64,000 bases of DNA. Source: Micavibrio sp. UBA6929 (GTDB taxonomy: Bacteria; Pseudomonadota; Alphaproteobacteria; Micavibrionales; Micavibrionaceae). The notes beneath the pieces were generated by a model. It had not been told where the DNA came from, did not search any database, and saw nothing but the letters and a program-made list of their open reading frames with translations. Where the stretch lies: assembly GCA_002448815.1 (NCBI GenBank), contig DKAJ01000007.1:1-64000 (forward strand), written 5' to 3'. Position 1 is the first letter of the stretch. Each line of letters starts with the position of its first letter. The position numbers and the translations under genes are program-made. Below, one piece after another: positions 8,383 through 17,181 of the stretch.

Positions 8383-10116
8383 ATGAGCACAAAATTTTCA
8401 GAGCAATATCAAGAAAATGAAAATCCAGGTGTTGTCAAACCGGAAATGGGTTTCGGTAACGTCAAAACCTCGTTTTTTGCATATGTCACTCCCTTAATGA
8501 TTGTTATTGCATCAGCTGTAACCCTTATTTTGGTTCTTTCAGCCCCTAAAATCTGGGTCTTTTTCAATACAAATATTTATCTAAACGGTCTTATTATCGG
8601 TCTGGGCGCTATTGGTATCGCTGGTGCCTTTAACAATAATATTGCTCTATACCGCGTTGCTAAATTCTTGGATAGCATGGAAAAAGCGCGCCTTAAAGCA
8701 AAGATTCCACCTCAGCAAGTGGCCGAATTTCAAAAGACCATGGTCAAAAAAGCACCCATTCTTGATACACAAAACATGTTCAAGGCGATCTCAAACCTTG
8801 AAGCTTTTGGGCACTACAATTTCACAGACACAGATGCGCGATTGATTAAATCCAAAGTTGGATACCGTATTAGTGGCCGCAAGTCAGATGTCGGTTTCTT
8901 GAGCGGTATTTTGGTTATGCTTGGCCTTCTCGGTACGTTCCTAGGTCTTTTGGCAACAATTGACGCCGTTGGTGACGCGATGATTGGTATGGCAACGCTA
9001 GATGTAAACGAAGAAGGTGCCATGGGTACCTTTATTGAATCACTCTCGCGCCCTTTGCAGGGTATGGGTCTTGCGTTTAGTTCATCACTTTTTGGTCTAT
9101 CTGGATCGTTAATGATTGGTTTCTTCAACTTTTTATGCGGTGGCGCGCAAAATAACTTCATTGAAAACTTTAGTCGCTGGATCGACAACCGCATCCCTAA
9201 AAATGTTGGCGCGGACGGCAAAGGCGGCGGTAAAGGCGGCGGTGATAATGTCCCTAGCGCTTTGCAATTTGACCAAGAGCTGAAAGACTGGCTGTCTGGT
9301 TACGTTGCTCTGACAGTAGAAACCAACAAGCAGCTAAAAGTGCTCGCGCAGACGCTGAATGAAACACTGGACGGCTTCGGTCGCGGCGAAACTTTGCTGG
9401 AGCAAATCTCTCACAAGCAAGACACACAAATCAAACATGCCGTTACAACAAACAACTCTCTATCAACGCAAGAAAACCTTATTGGCCGCAGCAACGAAGT
9501 TCTTACAACAATCAGCAAACAACACTCGTCTCATATGACCGAGATGAACACACGCGTCTATCCATTTATTACAATCTTCCAGGATCACCTTGTGTCCTTG
9601 TTAGAAATGACACAAGCGCATACAAACGCTCTTGATAGTGGCCTTGCAAGTATTGAGCAGACATTACAAATGTCACACTACCATAGCCAAGAGAGCCTAG
9701 ATAACCTTAACGAGAAGCTCTTTAAGATTACTGCAATAAATGAAAAAGCCAATGAAGACATCGAAGGCAGCATCCAAGCCATCATACGTATTATTCAAGA
9801 TATCGATGTTAAATATGAAGACATGCCAACCATACCTGGTCGTCTGGATCATCACCTTGGTAAAATTGCCGATATCTTGAAAGATGCCGAGAAGCAGCAG
9901 AAACAATTCTTTGATGTCTTCCGCGAGATTAACGGTTCATCAGGCCCTATGGCCAAGATGCTCTTCAAGATGGAGAAAAGCATGCTTGAGATGAACAAAA
10001 AGGTCTTCGACATGGAAGTTGCCAGTAAAAAGTTTGTAAAAAACTTGATGAATAACAAAGGTAAAACCGACCCTAAATTAGGAAACGATAACCCTTTTGA
10101 TAACAACGAGAATTAA
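8383..10116 (+). CDS. MotA/TolQ/ExbB-type proton-channel protein with long helical tail (SiiB/ZorA-like)
   Basis: 577 residues. Four membrane spans fit the MotA/ExbB plan: about 32-53, 66-88, 171-193 and 226-252. The third carries the family hallmark (LGLLGTFLGLL), and a cytoplasmic loop lies between spans 2 and 3. After a Lys/Gly linker (KGGGKGGG, about 280-287) there is a predominantly helical cytoplasmic tail of nearly 300 residues. Such proteins form pentameric rings around a MotB/ExbD dimer and use ion flow to drive motion elsewhere. The next gene, two bases downstream, supplies the MotB-like partner. In Salmonella SPI-4 the pair SiiB/SiiA accompanies a type I secretion system for a giant adhesin, and this locus has the same gene types. 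The long tail also recalls ZorA of Zorya defence systems, but no other Zorya gene is present. Assignment to the superfamily is firm; the Sii-like role is inference. Confidence 0.8.
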   Translation: MSTKFSEQYQENENPGVVKPEMGFGNVKTSFFAYVTPLMIVIASAVTLILVLSAPKIWVFFNTNIYLNGLIIGLGAIGIAGAFNNNIALYRVAKFLDSMEKARLKAKIPPQQVAEFQKTMVKKAPILDTQNMFKAISNLEAFGHYNFTDTDARLIKSKVGYRISGRKSDVGFLSGILVMLGLLGTFLGLLATIDAVGDAMIGMATLDVNEEGAMGTFIESLSRPLQGMGLAFSSSLFGLSGSLMIGFFNFLCGGAQNNFIENFSRWIDNRIPKNVGADGKGGGKGGGDNVPSALQFDQELKDWLSGYVALTVETNKQLKVLAQTLNETLDGFGRGETLLEQISHKQDTQIKHAVTTNNSLSTQENLIGRSNEVLTTISKQHSSHMTEMNTRVYPFITIFQDHLVSLLEMTQAHTNALDSGLASIEQTLQMSHYHSQESLDNLNEKLFKITAINEKANEDIEGSIQAIIRIIQDIDVKYEDMPTIPGRLDHHLGKIADILKDAEKQQKQFFDVFREINGSSGPMAKMLFKMEKSMLEMNKKVFDMEVASKKFVKNLMNNKGKTDPKLGNDNPFDNNEN

Positions 10117-10118
10117 GA

Positions 10119-10694
10119 ATGTCTGATTCTGAAGATGAAGATATGGGCGCCATTGCATGGCCTGGTTTCGTGGACATTTTGTCTTCGGTTATCATTATGT
10201 TCGTCTTCTTCTTGATGATTATTGCTGGCGCCCTTTACATCTACACCATGATCTATATCAGCAAGGTCAAATCTGATCAGGTAGCGGAACAAGTTGAAAG
10301 TGAATTCGAATTCCTCTTCAAGCAACAACAAACAGAATTTGCAGAATCTGAAGAGCAAGAAATCATCGTAGATAGCGAAGAAAAGACACTGGTTGTCTTC
10401 TTTGGCGAAGATGCCATTTCCATTCTTCCTGAGGTCAAACAACAAATTCAAGATGAACTGAGCAAGTATGACCCAGAATTATACACAATCAAAATCACCG
10501 CTCCGCGTGCGAAACGCACGACTGATATTACAAAACGTAAAGTTGCAGTTGCGAGAATGTTCAACGTACGAAATACTGTATTAGATGCGGGCTATCCACC
10601 GGGTGACGCCATTCCAAAACTCACGGAAACAATAGAAATTGAAGACACGCTTGACTGGACGAAAATAGAGATTATCGAAAAACAACAGCCATGA
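10119..10694 (+). CDS. MotB/ExbD/SiiA-like single-span partner of the proton channel
   Basis: 191 residues. An acidic N-terminus is followed by one membrane span (about 17-48) that begins WPGFVDILSS. Asp19 is in the position of the proton-carrying Asp of MotB, ExbD and TolR. After a coiled segment (about 50-85), residues about 90-190 form a small alpha/beta periplasmic domain reminiscent of a degenerate OmpA/peptidoglycan-binding domain (EVKQQIQDELSKY, then KRKVAVARMFNVRNTVLDAG). Salmonella SiiA has the same plan and a similar length. The gene starts two bases after the MotA-like gene and overlaps the TolC-like gene by four bases (ATGA), so the three are translationally coupled. Confidence 0.78.
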   Translation: MSDSEDEDMGAIAWPGFVDILSSVIIMFVFFLMIIAGALYIYTMIYISKVKSDQVAEQVESEFEFLFKQQQTEFAESEEQEIIVDSEEKTLVVFFGEDAISILPEVKQQIQDELSKYDPELYTIKITAPRAKRTTDITKRKVAVARMFNVRNTVLDAGYPPGDAIPKLTETIEIEDTLDWTKIEIIEKQQP

Positions 10695-12019
10695 TAAAAA
10701 CACTCAATAAATTTGTACTTTCTGCCGCATGTTTTCTTTGTCTTGCACCTGCACAGACGAAGGCCGTTGATTACCCCGTGATTGATTTATCACTGAACAC
10801 TGCCATTTTATTTGCGTTAAATGATAACCCTGAAATTGATATTTTCATGGAAAGATACGCACAAAGTGGTGCCTACATTAAAGACGCGGAGTCAGCGCTT
10901 TACCCTCAAGTATCACTGACTGGTCGTGTAGGACGTGAATACAATAACCCCTCTGGTTCAAACGGGAAAAGTGACGTTAACAATTACGCCACAATGGGCA
11001 TCAACCTAGAGCAACTAATTTTCGATGGTTTTGAAACACAACATGGCATCAAACGCTACGAAAATCTTAATCAAGAAGCATATTGGAATGCGCAAAACAA
11101 AGTCGAGGAAATTTTAACCAGCACTGTTGAAGCCTATATGAATATTTTGCGCTATCAACAGGCTACTCAGATATCCGCTGATTTGCTTGCTGATATCCAA
11201 GGCACAGTGTCTTATATCAATGAACAGTACAAAGCCGGAGCCGCAGATAAGGTAATTGTTGACTATGCTAACTCCCGCCTTGCAAACGCACGGACAGAGC
11301 TCAATAATGCCCAATCGTCACTGAATGACGCCTTCAGCGATCTAGAATACTTAACAGGAAAACTCCCCCCGAAATTTACAACCCATTACCCTGAGCTATT
11401 GAATCCAGATAAGCTAGACTTACAATATTTTATGAATCTGTCTGAGCATGAAAACAGTCAGGTTGTCGCGACTGAATACGCTGTCATGGCCAAAGAACAC
11501 CAGCTTGCCGCCCAAAGAGGCCGTGATTTGCCAAGTTTAAACTTCATCATGGGCGCATCTCAATCGCATAACAGTGGTGGTGATATTGGCATTGAACGCG
11601 AAGCATCAGCATCTATTCGGTTGGACTATGATCTTTTTGACGGCGGCAAACGCAAACAAGTTAAAAACCGCATCAAAAGCGAAATCAACGAGCTTGCCAT
11701 CCAACATCGACGGGTCGTCAAAGAAATTCACCGTGACATTAAACAGTCTTACAACCAAATTACAGCCAGTGCGGATTCACTACAGGCAACCGAAGAAGAA
11801 ATAACAGCCAGTACAGCGTTAAAAGCTTTGAACGAGGAAAACTTCAAGCTTGGTACGATTAATATCATTGAATTGATTGAAAGCGCTGAGCGCCTTAACA
11901 CAGCAAAGCTTAAGAAAGTCACCCTAACGAACGATATGTATATGGAAAGTTATCGTTTATTGATTTTATCAAGCATGTTGGGGCAAGACTTCTTCTGCGC
12001 AAGCTGCGGTTACGAATAA
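10691..12019 (+). CDS. TolC-family outer-membrane channel of the type I secretion system
   Basis: 442 residues with a signal peptide (about 1-25, ending QTKA). The mature protein has the duplicated coiled-coil/beta-strand pattern of the outer-membrane efflux protein family, with LDYDLFDGGKRKQVKNR at the second strand-helix boundary. TolC-like trimers form the outer-membrane duct for type I exporters. Overlap with the preceding MotB-like gene (ATGA at 10691-10694) shows the channel pair and outer-membrane duct are made together, which supports a joint function. A strong terminator follows. It ends with two Cys (FFCASCGYE), which is unusual. Confidence 0.9.
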   Translation: MIKTLNKFVLSAACFLCLAPAQTKAVDYPVIDLSLNTAILFALNDNPEIDIFMERYAQSGAYIKDAESALYPQVSLTGRVGREYNNPSGSNGKSDVNNYATMGINLEQLIFDGFETQHGIKRYENLNQEAYWNAQNKVEEILTSTVEAYMNILRYQQATQISADLLADIQGTVSYINEQYKAGAADKVIVDYANSRLANARTELNNAQSSLNDAFSDLEYLTGKLPPKFTTHYPELLNPDKLDLQYFMNLSEHENSQVVATEYAVMAKEHQLAAQRGRDLPSLNFIMGASQSHNSGGDIGIEREASASIRLDYDLFDGGKRKQVKNRIKSEINELAIQHRRVVKEIHRDIKQSYNQITASADSLQATEEEITASTALKALNEENFKLGTINIIELIESAERLNTAKLKKVTLTNDMYMESYRLLILSSMLGQDFFCASCGYE

Positions 12020-12020
12020 T

Positions 12021-12054
12021 AAAAAAGGCGGTCCTTTCAGAGCCGCCTTTTTCT
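12021..12054 (+). terminator. Rho-independent terminator ending the type I secretion operon
   Basis: AAAAGGCGG (12023-12031) pairs with CCGCCTTTT (12043-12051). A-run and T-run flank the stem, so it can serve both the + strand operon and the convergent gene at 12081. Confidence 0.85.
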
Positions 12055-12080
12055 TTGTATTCTTTTCTATCTTTAACTGA

Positions 12081-12641
12081 TTACTGAACGCCGCGACCAT
12101 AGGTCAGTGTCATTTTGGCGCTATCAAGACGGTGCTGCGTCAGGTAATACCCAACCATTGCACCTGTCGCCTTCTCATCAAGCGGCAAGCTGGGCGTATC
12201 AAGGGCGTGCACCTTAAAGATGTAACGATGCGGCGCGTCACCTGGTGGTGGGCAGGCTCCACCAAAATGCGTAAAACCATAATCAGACAAGCTCTCGATT
12301 GCGTCTTGCGGCATTGCATTTGCACTAGCGCCTGTCTTTAGCTCTGTCACATTGGCCGGGATATTAAAGGCAACCCAGTGCCACCATCCGCTTCCCGTGG
12401 GAGCATCTGGGTCGTAAACGGTCACGGCATAGCTTTTCGTTTCTTCGGGCGCGCCGCTCCATGCTAAATGCGGCGAAATATTTTCACCCTTACAGCCAAA
12501 ATTATTAAATACATGCGCCATCGGCAACGCATTTCCGTCTGTCATATCATGGCTAGACACTTGCATTTCAGCCCATGCAGGGACGCAAAACAAACTTGCT
12601 GCGGCAAGCCCTCCTAGACATACGTTCTTCACTTTCTTCAT
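12081..12641 (-). CDS. Secreted YbhB/YbcL-family (PEBP, Raf-kinase-inhibitor-like) protein
   Basis: 186 residues with a Sec signal peptide (MKKVKNVCLG to PAWA). The mature part has the PEBP family landmarks: NISPHLAWSG, YAVTVYDPDAPTGSGWWHW, GGACPPPGDAPHRYIF. The pocket residues Asp and Pro of the DPDAPTG motif are present. Bacterial members are small periplasmic or cytoplasmic proteins with no settled substrate. It is monocistronic, convergent with the type I secretion operon. Confidence 0.9.
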   Translation of the reverse strand: MKKVKNVCLGGLAAASLFCVPAWAEMQVSSHDMTDGNALPMAHVFNNFGCKGENISPHLAWSGAPEETKSYAVTVYDPDAPTGSGWWHWVAFNIPANVTELKTGASANAMPQDAIESLSDYGFTHFGGACPPPGDAPHRYIFKVHALDTPSLPLDEKATGAMVGYYLTQHRLDSAKMTLTYGRGVQ

Positions 12642-12704
12642 AAAAAAATCCCCTATTGTTTATCTTCAACAGGGGATCAGATTATAGATTATTGGCGTAT
12701 GTGT

Positions 12705-14159
12705 CTACGCGTTCTCACTTTGCAATTGCACCAAGAACTGATCAACCGAGGCCTTTAACGTCTCGGACAGCTGCGCAACTTCTCGCGCGGCGTCTAGGAC
12801 GGCATCGGCAGAGTTGCCTGTTTCACCAGCGCTTTTTTGCACGTCATCAATGATGGTTGATACTTTTTGAACGCCGCCTGATGTTTGCGACACAGCCTGC
12901 ATAATTTCGCCTGTTGTATTATTCTGATCATCAATAGCCATAGACACATCGCCCATTGATTCATCAATTTCGGCAATATTACTGATAATTTTCTCCATCG
13001 CCGATACGGAATCTTTGGTTGCGCTTTGAATTTCTAGGACGCGCTCGTTGATTTCTTCAGTTTTTTGGCCTGTTTCACTGGCCAACTTTTTAACTTCGTC
13101 AGCCACAACAGCAAATCCCTTGCCGTATTCACCGGCGCGCGCAGCTTCGATTGTTGCATTCAGAGCAAGTAAATTTGTCTGCTCTGCAATGTCATGAATA
13201 GCCACAACAACCTCGCCAATATTTTCGGCAAGCTGATTGAGATTATTCACCGTACTGTTGGCCTGCGTTGCATTGCGAGACATGTCATCCGATTTTCCAC
13301 GAACGCCGCTAATCTTGGACGATATTTCTTTTACCGTTTTCAGCATACCATCCATCGCAGTTGACATTGTCTGCACATTCGAAAGCGCATCGCTGGAAGA
13401 TGCGGCCACGCTTTGGCTGTCCCCTTGCGTTTTATCGGCAATACTGCGCATTGCTTCGGCTGTTGATTCAAGCTCGGTCGAGGCGGATGCCAATGACGTC
13501 ACCAAACCACCAACCTTTTGATCAAAATCAACAGCAATTTTAGTCATCGCATTTTTACGCTCGGCAGCAACTTGCTGCTCTGCCTCTGCTTGCTTTTGCT
13601 TCGCACGATTAGCCTCATCCAAAGCAATGCGGGCGGCTAGGGTTTCTTGTTTGATTTTCTCTTCGCTTTGGTTAAGACCACGAATAGTCAATAAAATCAT
13701 CGCAGTTTCGACGATCACAACGACTGCATGGAAGACAACGCGCGCAAAATCTGCACCCTCAGGATACAGCGCATACGGCATTAAAAAGTTCAGTGATAAA
13801 TGATGCACCGCAATTGCACCCGAAGCCAACAAGGTTGATCGCATCGAGCGCGATCCAATCACCATCGCAAGGACCGCAAAGAAATACATGTGCGCATCCA
13901 ATTGCCAGACCTTGCCTTCCAGCATGTAAACCAGCACCCCGGGGGTTAAAGCCAAAGATATAGCCACTAAATCTTTACTCAAGGCTTCATGCGAATGACG
14001 CAACTTATACCCCACAAAACAAACCGCTGTTAATACCCCTTGTAGAATGAGCGTACTTACAATAGGCAAATGCAGGAATATATCCGCCGCAATGTAGATC
14101 ACGATATGTGCCGCCACAAAATAAAGCATATTTCGCTGATAATTATTGTCTTGGGTCAT
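12705..14159 (-). CDS. Methyl-accepting chemotaxis protein with multi-span membrane sensor
   Basis: 484 residues. The N-terminal ~165 residues are about six hydrophobic segments with no sizeable periplasmic domain. A coiled-coil region rich in Ala, Glu and Lys (about 170-210) links to an MCP signalling domain whose hairpin tip is present (about 335-365: IAEQTNLLALNATIEAARAG, then GKGFAVVADEVKKLA). No obvious HAMP domain and no C-terminal CheB/CheR-binding pentapeptide were seen. The membrane-embedded sensor suggests sensing of membrane state or a membrane-soluble cue. It overlaps the upstream small gene by ATGA, so the two are probably a unit. Confidence 0.92.
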   Translation of the reverse strand: MTQDNNYQRNMLYFVAAHIVIYIAADIFLHLPIVSTLILQGVLTAVCFVGYKLRHSHEALSKDLVAISLALTPGVLVYMLEGKVWQLDAHMYFFAVLAMVIGSRSMRSTLLASGAIAVHHLSLNFLMPYALYPEGADFARVVFHAVVVIVETAMILLTIRGLNQSEEKIKQETLAARIALDEANRAKQKQAEAEQQVAAERKNAMTKIAVDFDQKVGGLVTSLASASTELESTAEAMRSIADKTQGDSQSVAASSSDALSNVQTMSTAMDGMLKTVKEISSKISGVRGKSDDMSRNATQANSTVNNLNQLAENIGEVVVAIHDIAEQTNLLALNATIEAARAGEYGKGFAVVADEVKKLASETGQKTEEINERVLEIQSATKDSVSAMEKIISNIAEIDESMGDVSMAIDDQNNTTGEIMQAVSQTSGGVQKVSTIIDDVQKSAGETGNSADAVLDAAREVAQLSETLKASVDQFLVQLQSENA

Positions 14160-14551
14160 GTGTTATTTTGTCCTTTTATAGTGTTAAAGCGTTGCGCTGA
14201 CATGCGCGATTTGTTCTGGATATAGCACGCACCGCCAATAATCGGTCTAAGAACAAACAGGGCACCATGATCATACAGGTCTTGTTTAAAGTCTGGCGAT
14301 GAAGAGGCCACAATTTGTATAAAATCAAATGTACCACTTCTGACGGGATATCCTCCAGCGTTAAGTATCGCATTAAATACATCCGCATGTAATTGATGAG
14401 GGTCAAAAATCGCCGCATATTGAACCATATCTTGTGATTTTTGCGGCGACGTTATGCGCACAGACGCATAAGCAAGCCCTGCCACCAGCAGAAGCATGAC
14501 TGTTATTGAGAAGAATAATGATCCAATTGGCCCTTTTAACATCGTTTCCAC
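14156..14551 (-). CDS. Small membrane-anchored protein of unknown function, coupled to the chemotaxis receptor
   Basis: 131 residues with one N-terminal membrane span (about 8-30) and a presumably periplasmic domain of ~100 residues (QYAAIFDPHQLHADVFNAIL and onwards). The wording PHQLHADVFNAILNAGG followed by FIQIVASSSPDFKQDLYDHGALFVLRPII suggests a small alpha/beta domain; I do not recognise the family. Its stop codon overlaps the chemotaxis receptor start (ATGA, 14156-14159). Because that receptor lacks a periplasmic sensing domain, this protein could be its periplasmic input partner, which is inference only. Confidence 0.7.
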   Translation of the reverse strand: METMLKGPIGSLFFSITVMLLLVAGLAYASVRITSPQKSQDMVQYAAIFDPHQLHADVFNAILNAGGYPVRSGTFDFIQIVASSSPDFKQDLYDHGALFVLRPIIGGACYIQNKSRMSAQRFNTIKGQNNT

Positions 14552-14621
14552 ACACTAATGATGCATTAAGCTATTGCCTTAGCATACAGGAAAGACATTA
14601 AAAGAGTTTAAAAAAATTTGG

Positions 14622-17084
14622 TTATGCGTCGATATTGCGGACTTTAAGGGCGTTATCTTGGATAAACTCGCGGCGTGGTTCAACCACATCCCCCATCAGG
14701 GTTGAGAAAATCTCATCCGCCTTGACCGCATCACTGACAGTCACCTGCAATAATGTACGCACGTTTGGATCCAGCGTTGTTTCCCACAATTGTTCTGGGT
14801 TCATTTCACCAAGACCCTTATAGCGCTGAATAGCCAAGCCCTTGCGGCCATATTCCTGCACCTTGTCATACAAGGCTGCGGGGCCGTTCACACGGGCGAA
14901 GACTTTGTCACCATCGCGCACTTCAACCGCCTTGGCAAAGATTTCCTGCAACCATTCAATCGCACGGTGAATGCGCACTGCATCAGGAGAGCGCAAACGC
15001 TCGGGCGCGATGCGTACACGCTCGGTCACGCCGCGGATAACGCGCTGAATGACGTAACCACCAACAGGTGTGAATTCGCCGATCCATGTTTTTTCGCCTT
15101 CTACTGCGATGTCATTCATACGCTCGGCCGCGGCCTTGGCATATGCCTCACCTTTTGATGGCGTATCAAAGATATCAGGATCAAAGCCGCCTGCGATGGC
15201 TGTTTGTTCGATGACGCGGCGATTGCCGGCTTTCACGGTCAAAGCATTAATCGAATTACGCAATGCGCGCGTTTTAATCAGCAAATCACGCAAATCATTG
15301 CCGCGGCGCAAATCACCAGATCCGTCCATCACAGACAGCGTATCCAGTGATGCATCAATCAGGTAATCTTCAAGGCCGCGTTCGTCCTTTAGGTAGAGCT
15401 CGCTCGACTTACCGCGTTTCACCTTAAACAGCGGTGGTTGCGCGATATAAAGATATCCGCGTTCAATCACTTCAGGCATATAACGGAAGAAGAATGTCAG
15501 CAGCAATGTACGGATATGCGATCCATCCACGTCCGCATCGGTCATGATAACGACTTTGTGGTAGCGGATTTTTTCGATGTTAAATTCATCGGGGCCAATC
15601 GATGTCCCCAGCGCCGTAATCATCGTGCCGATCTCTTGTGAAGACAGCATCTTGTCAAAACGTGCGCGCTCTACATTCAAGATCTTACCGCGCAAAGGCA
15701 AAATTGCCTGATTGTGACGATCACGTGCCTGTTTTGCAGAACCACCCGCTGAGTCCCCCTCAACGATAAAGATTTCAGAAATTGAAGGATCTTTTGATTG
15801 GCAATCTGCCAATTTACCCGGCAGGGATGATACATCCATAACGCCTTTGCGGCGTGTAAGCTCACGCGCGCGGCGCGCCGCTTCGCGGGCACTGGCGGCT
15901 TCGACGATTTTACCAACGATTTGTTTGGCTTCGGTTGGGTTTTCCTCGAACCATGTCGAGAGATGCTCGTTCATGGCGCTTTCCACAACAGGGCGCACTT
16001 CGGACGATACCAATTTATCTTTGGTCTGAGATGAAAATTTCGGATCAGGCACTTTCACGGACAAAACGCATGTCATGCCCTCGCGCATATCTTCGCCGGT
16101 TAACTTGACCTTTTCTTTTTTCAGCAAGCCTTTTTCTTCGGCATAGCGCTGAATCACGCGCGTAAGGGCGCCGCGGAAACCAGCAAGGTGCGTACCACCG
16201 TCGCGCTGCGGAATGTTGTTGGTAAAGCACAACATCGTTTCGTGATATGCATCCGTCCACTCCAGCGCTGCTTCGACAGTAATGCCGCTGTCGTCATCTT
16301 CGGCAGTCACGACAACAGGCGGGTTAAAGATTGGCTTTTTCGTGCGGTCTAGATATTCAACAAAGCTTTGGATACCGCCTTCATAATAAAGCTGAACAAC
16401 TTTTTGCTCGGCCTCATCTTCGGGGCGAAGATCGCTCAGATAGATATTCACGCCAGAGTTAAGAAATGCAAGTTCACGCAAGCGATTTTCCAGCGTTTTA
16501 AAATCGAAATCCGTCATGGTGAAGGTGTCTGGTGACGGTAAGAACGTCACTTCTGTTCCTGTGCGCTCGCCCTCTTCCATATCGCGGACAGGCTCAAGAT
16601 CCTTCACGGCTTCACCCGCTTTAAAGCGCATCTTCCATTCTTGACCATCGCGGCGGATCGACAGATCCAAATATTCTGACAGGGCGTTTACAACCGACAC
16701 ACCCACACCGTGCAAACCGCCCGATACTTTATAGGAATTACTGTCAAACTTACCACCCGCGTGAAGCTGCGTCATGATCACCTGCGCGGCCGATACGCCT
16801 TCTTCGGCGTGAATGCCCACAGGAATACCGCGGCCATTATCTTTCACAGTCACCGAGCCATCAGCGTTAATCACAACATCAATGCGGTCACAGTGACCAG
16901 CCAAGCTTTCATCGATCGCGTTATCAACGACTTCGTACACCATGTGGTGCAAACCAGTACCATCATCGGTATCACCGATATACATACCAGGACGTTTGCG
17001 AACGGCTTCTAACCCGCGCAAAACCTTAATCGAATCTGCGCCATATTCTTCAGGATTATTCATTTGTTGCTGTGCTTCACTCAT
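14622..17084 (-). CDS. gyrB: DNA gyrase subunit B
   Basis: 820 residues. The GHKL ATPase shows YEVVDNAIDESLAGHC (ATP-binding Asn and Glu), DNGRGIP and GGLHGVGVSVVNALS. The transducer domain follows, then the TOPRIM domain with FIVEGDSAGGSAKQARDR and the metal-binding DADVDGSHIRTLLLTFFFR. The C-terminus has IQRYKGLGEMNPEQLWETT. GyrB with GyrA introduces negative supercoils into DNA. In many bacteria gyrB lies directly after recF; here hisC and an unknown gene separate gyrB from recF-dnaN. Confidence 0.98.
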   Translation of the reverse strand: MSEAQQQMNNPEEYGADSIKVLRGLEAVRKRPGMYIGDTDDGTGLHHMVYEVVDNAIDESLAGHCDRIDVVINADGSVTVKDNGRGIPVGIHAEEGVSAAQVIMTQLHAGGKFDSNSYKVSGGLHGVGVSVVNALSEYLDLSIRRDGQEWKMRFKAGEAVKDLEPVRDMEEGERTGTEVTFLPSPDTFTMTDFDFKTLENRLRELAFLNSGVNIYLSDLRPEDEAEQKVVQLYYEGGIQSFVEYLDRTKKPIFNPPVVVTAEDDDSGITVEAALEWTDAYHETMLCFTNNIPQRDGGTHLAGFRGALTRVIQRYAEEKGLLKKEKVKLTGEDMREGMTCVLSVKVPDPKFSSQTKDKLVSSEVRPVVESAMNEHLSTWFEENPTEAKQIVGKIVEAASAREAARRARELTRRKGVMDVSSLPGKLADCQSKDPSISEIFIVEGDSAGGSAKQARDRHNQAILPLRGKILNVERARFDKMLSSQEIGTMITALGTSIGPDEFNIEKIRYHKVVIMTDADVDGSHIRTLLLTFFFRYMPEVIERGYLYIAQPPLFKVKRGKSSELYLKDERGLEDYLIDASLDTLSVMDGSGDLRRGNDLRDLLIKTRALRNSINALTVKAGNRRVIEQTAIAGGFDPDIFDTPSKGEAYAKAAAERMNDIAVEGEKTWIGEFTPVGGYVIQRVIRGVTERVRIAPERLRSPDAVRIHRAIEWLQEIFAKAVEVRDGDKVFARVNGPAALYDKVQEYGRKGLAIQRYKGLGEMNPEQLWETTLDPNVRTLLQVTVSDAVKADEIFSTLMGDVVEPRREFIQDNALKVRNIDA

Positions 17085-17181
17085 TACTTTTTTGACTCGC
17101 TTTCTTGCATAGAATTTTATAGCATGCGTCCTTGATGAATCATAGCGCTAAGGCGCAAAAAACTTAGAGTTTTATACACAA

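Noticed and set aside
8383..10694. MotA-like/MotB-like pair as a Zorya anti-phage system (ZorA/ZorB)
   Set aside because: The long tail fits ZorA, but no ZorC, ZorD or ZorE gene follows; instead a TolC-like gene overlaps the MotB-like gene and type I secretion genes precede it. The SPI-4-like reading explains more.
8383..10694. Flagellar MotA/MotB or TolQ/TolR
   Set aside because: The MotB-like protein lacks a clear full-length OmpA domain, the MotA-like protein is about twice the flagellar length, and no tolA/tolB/pal or flagellar gene is near.
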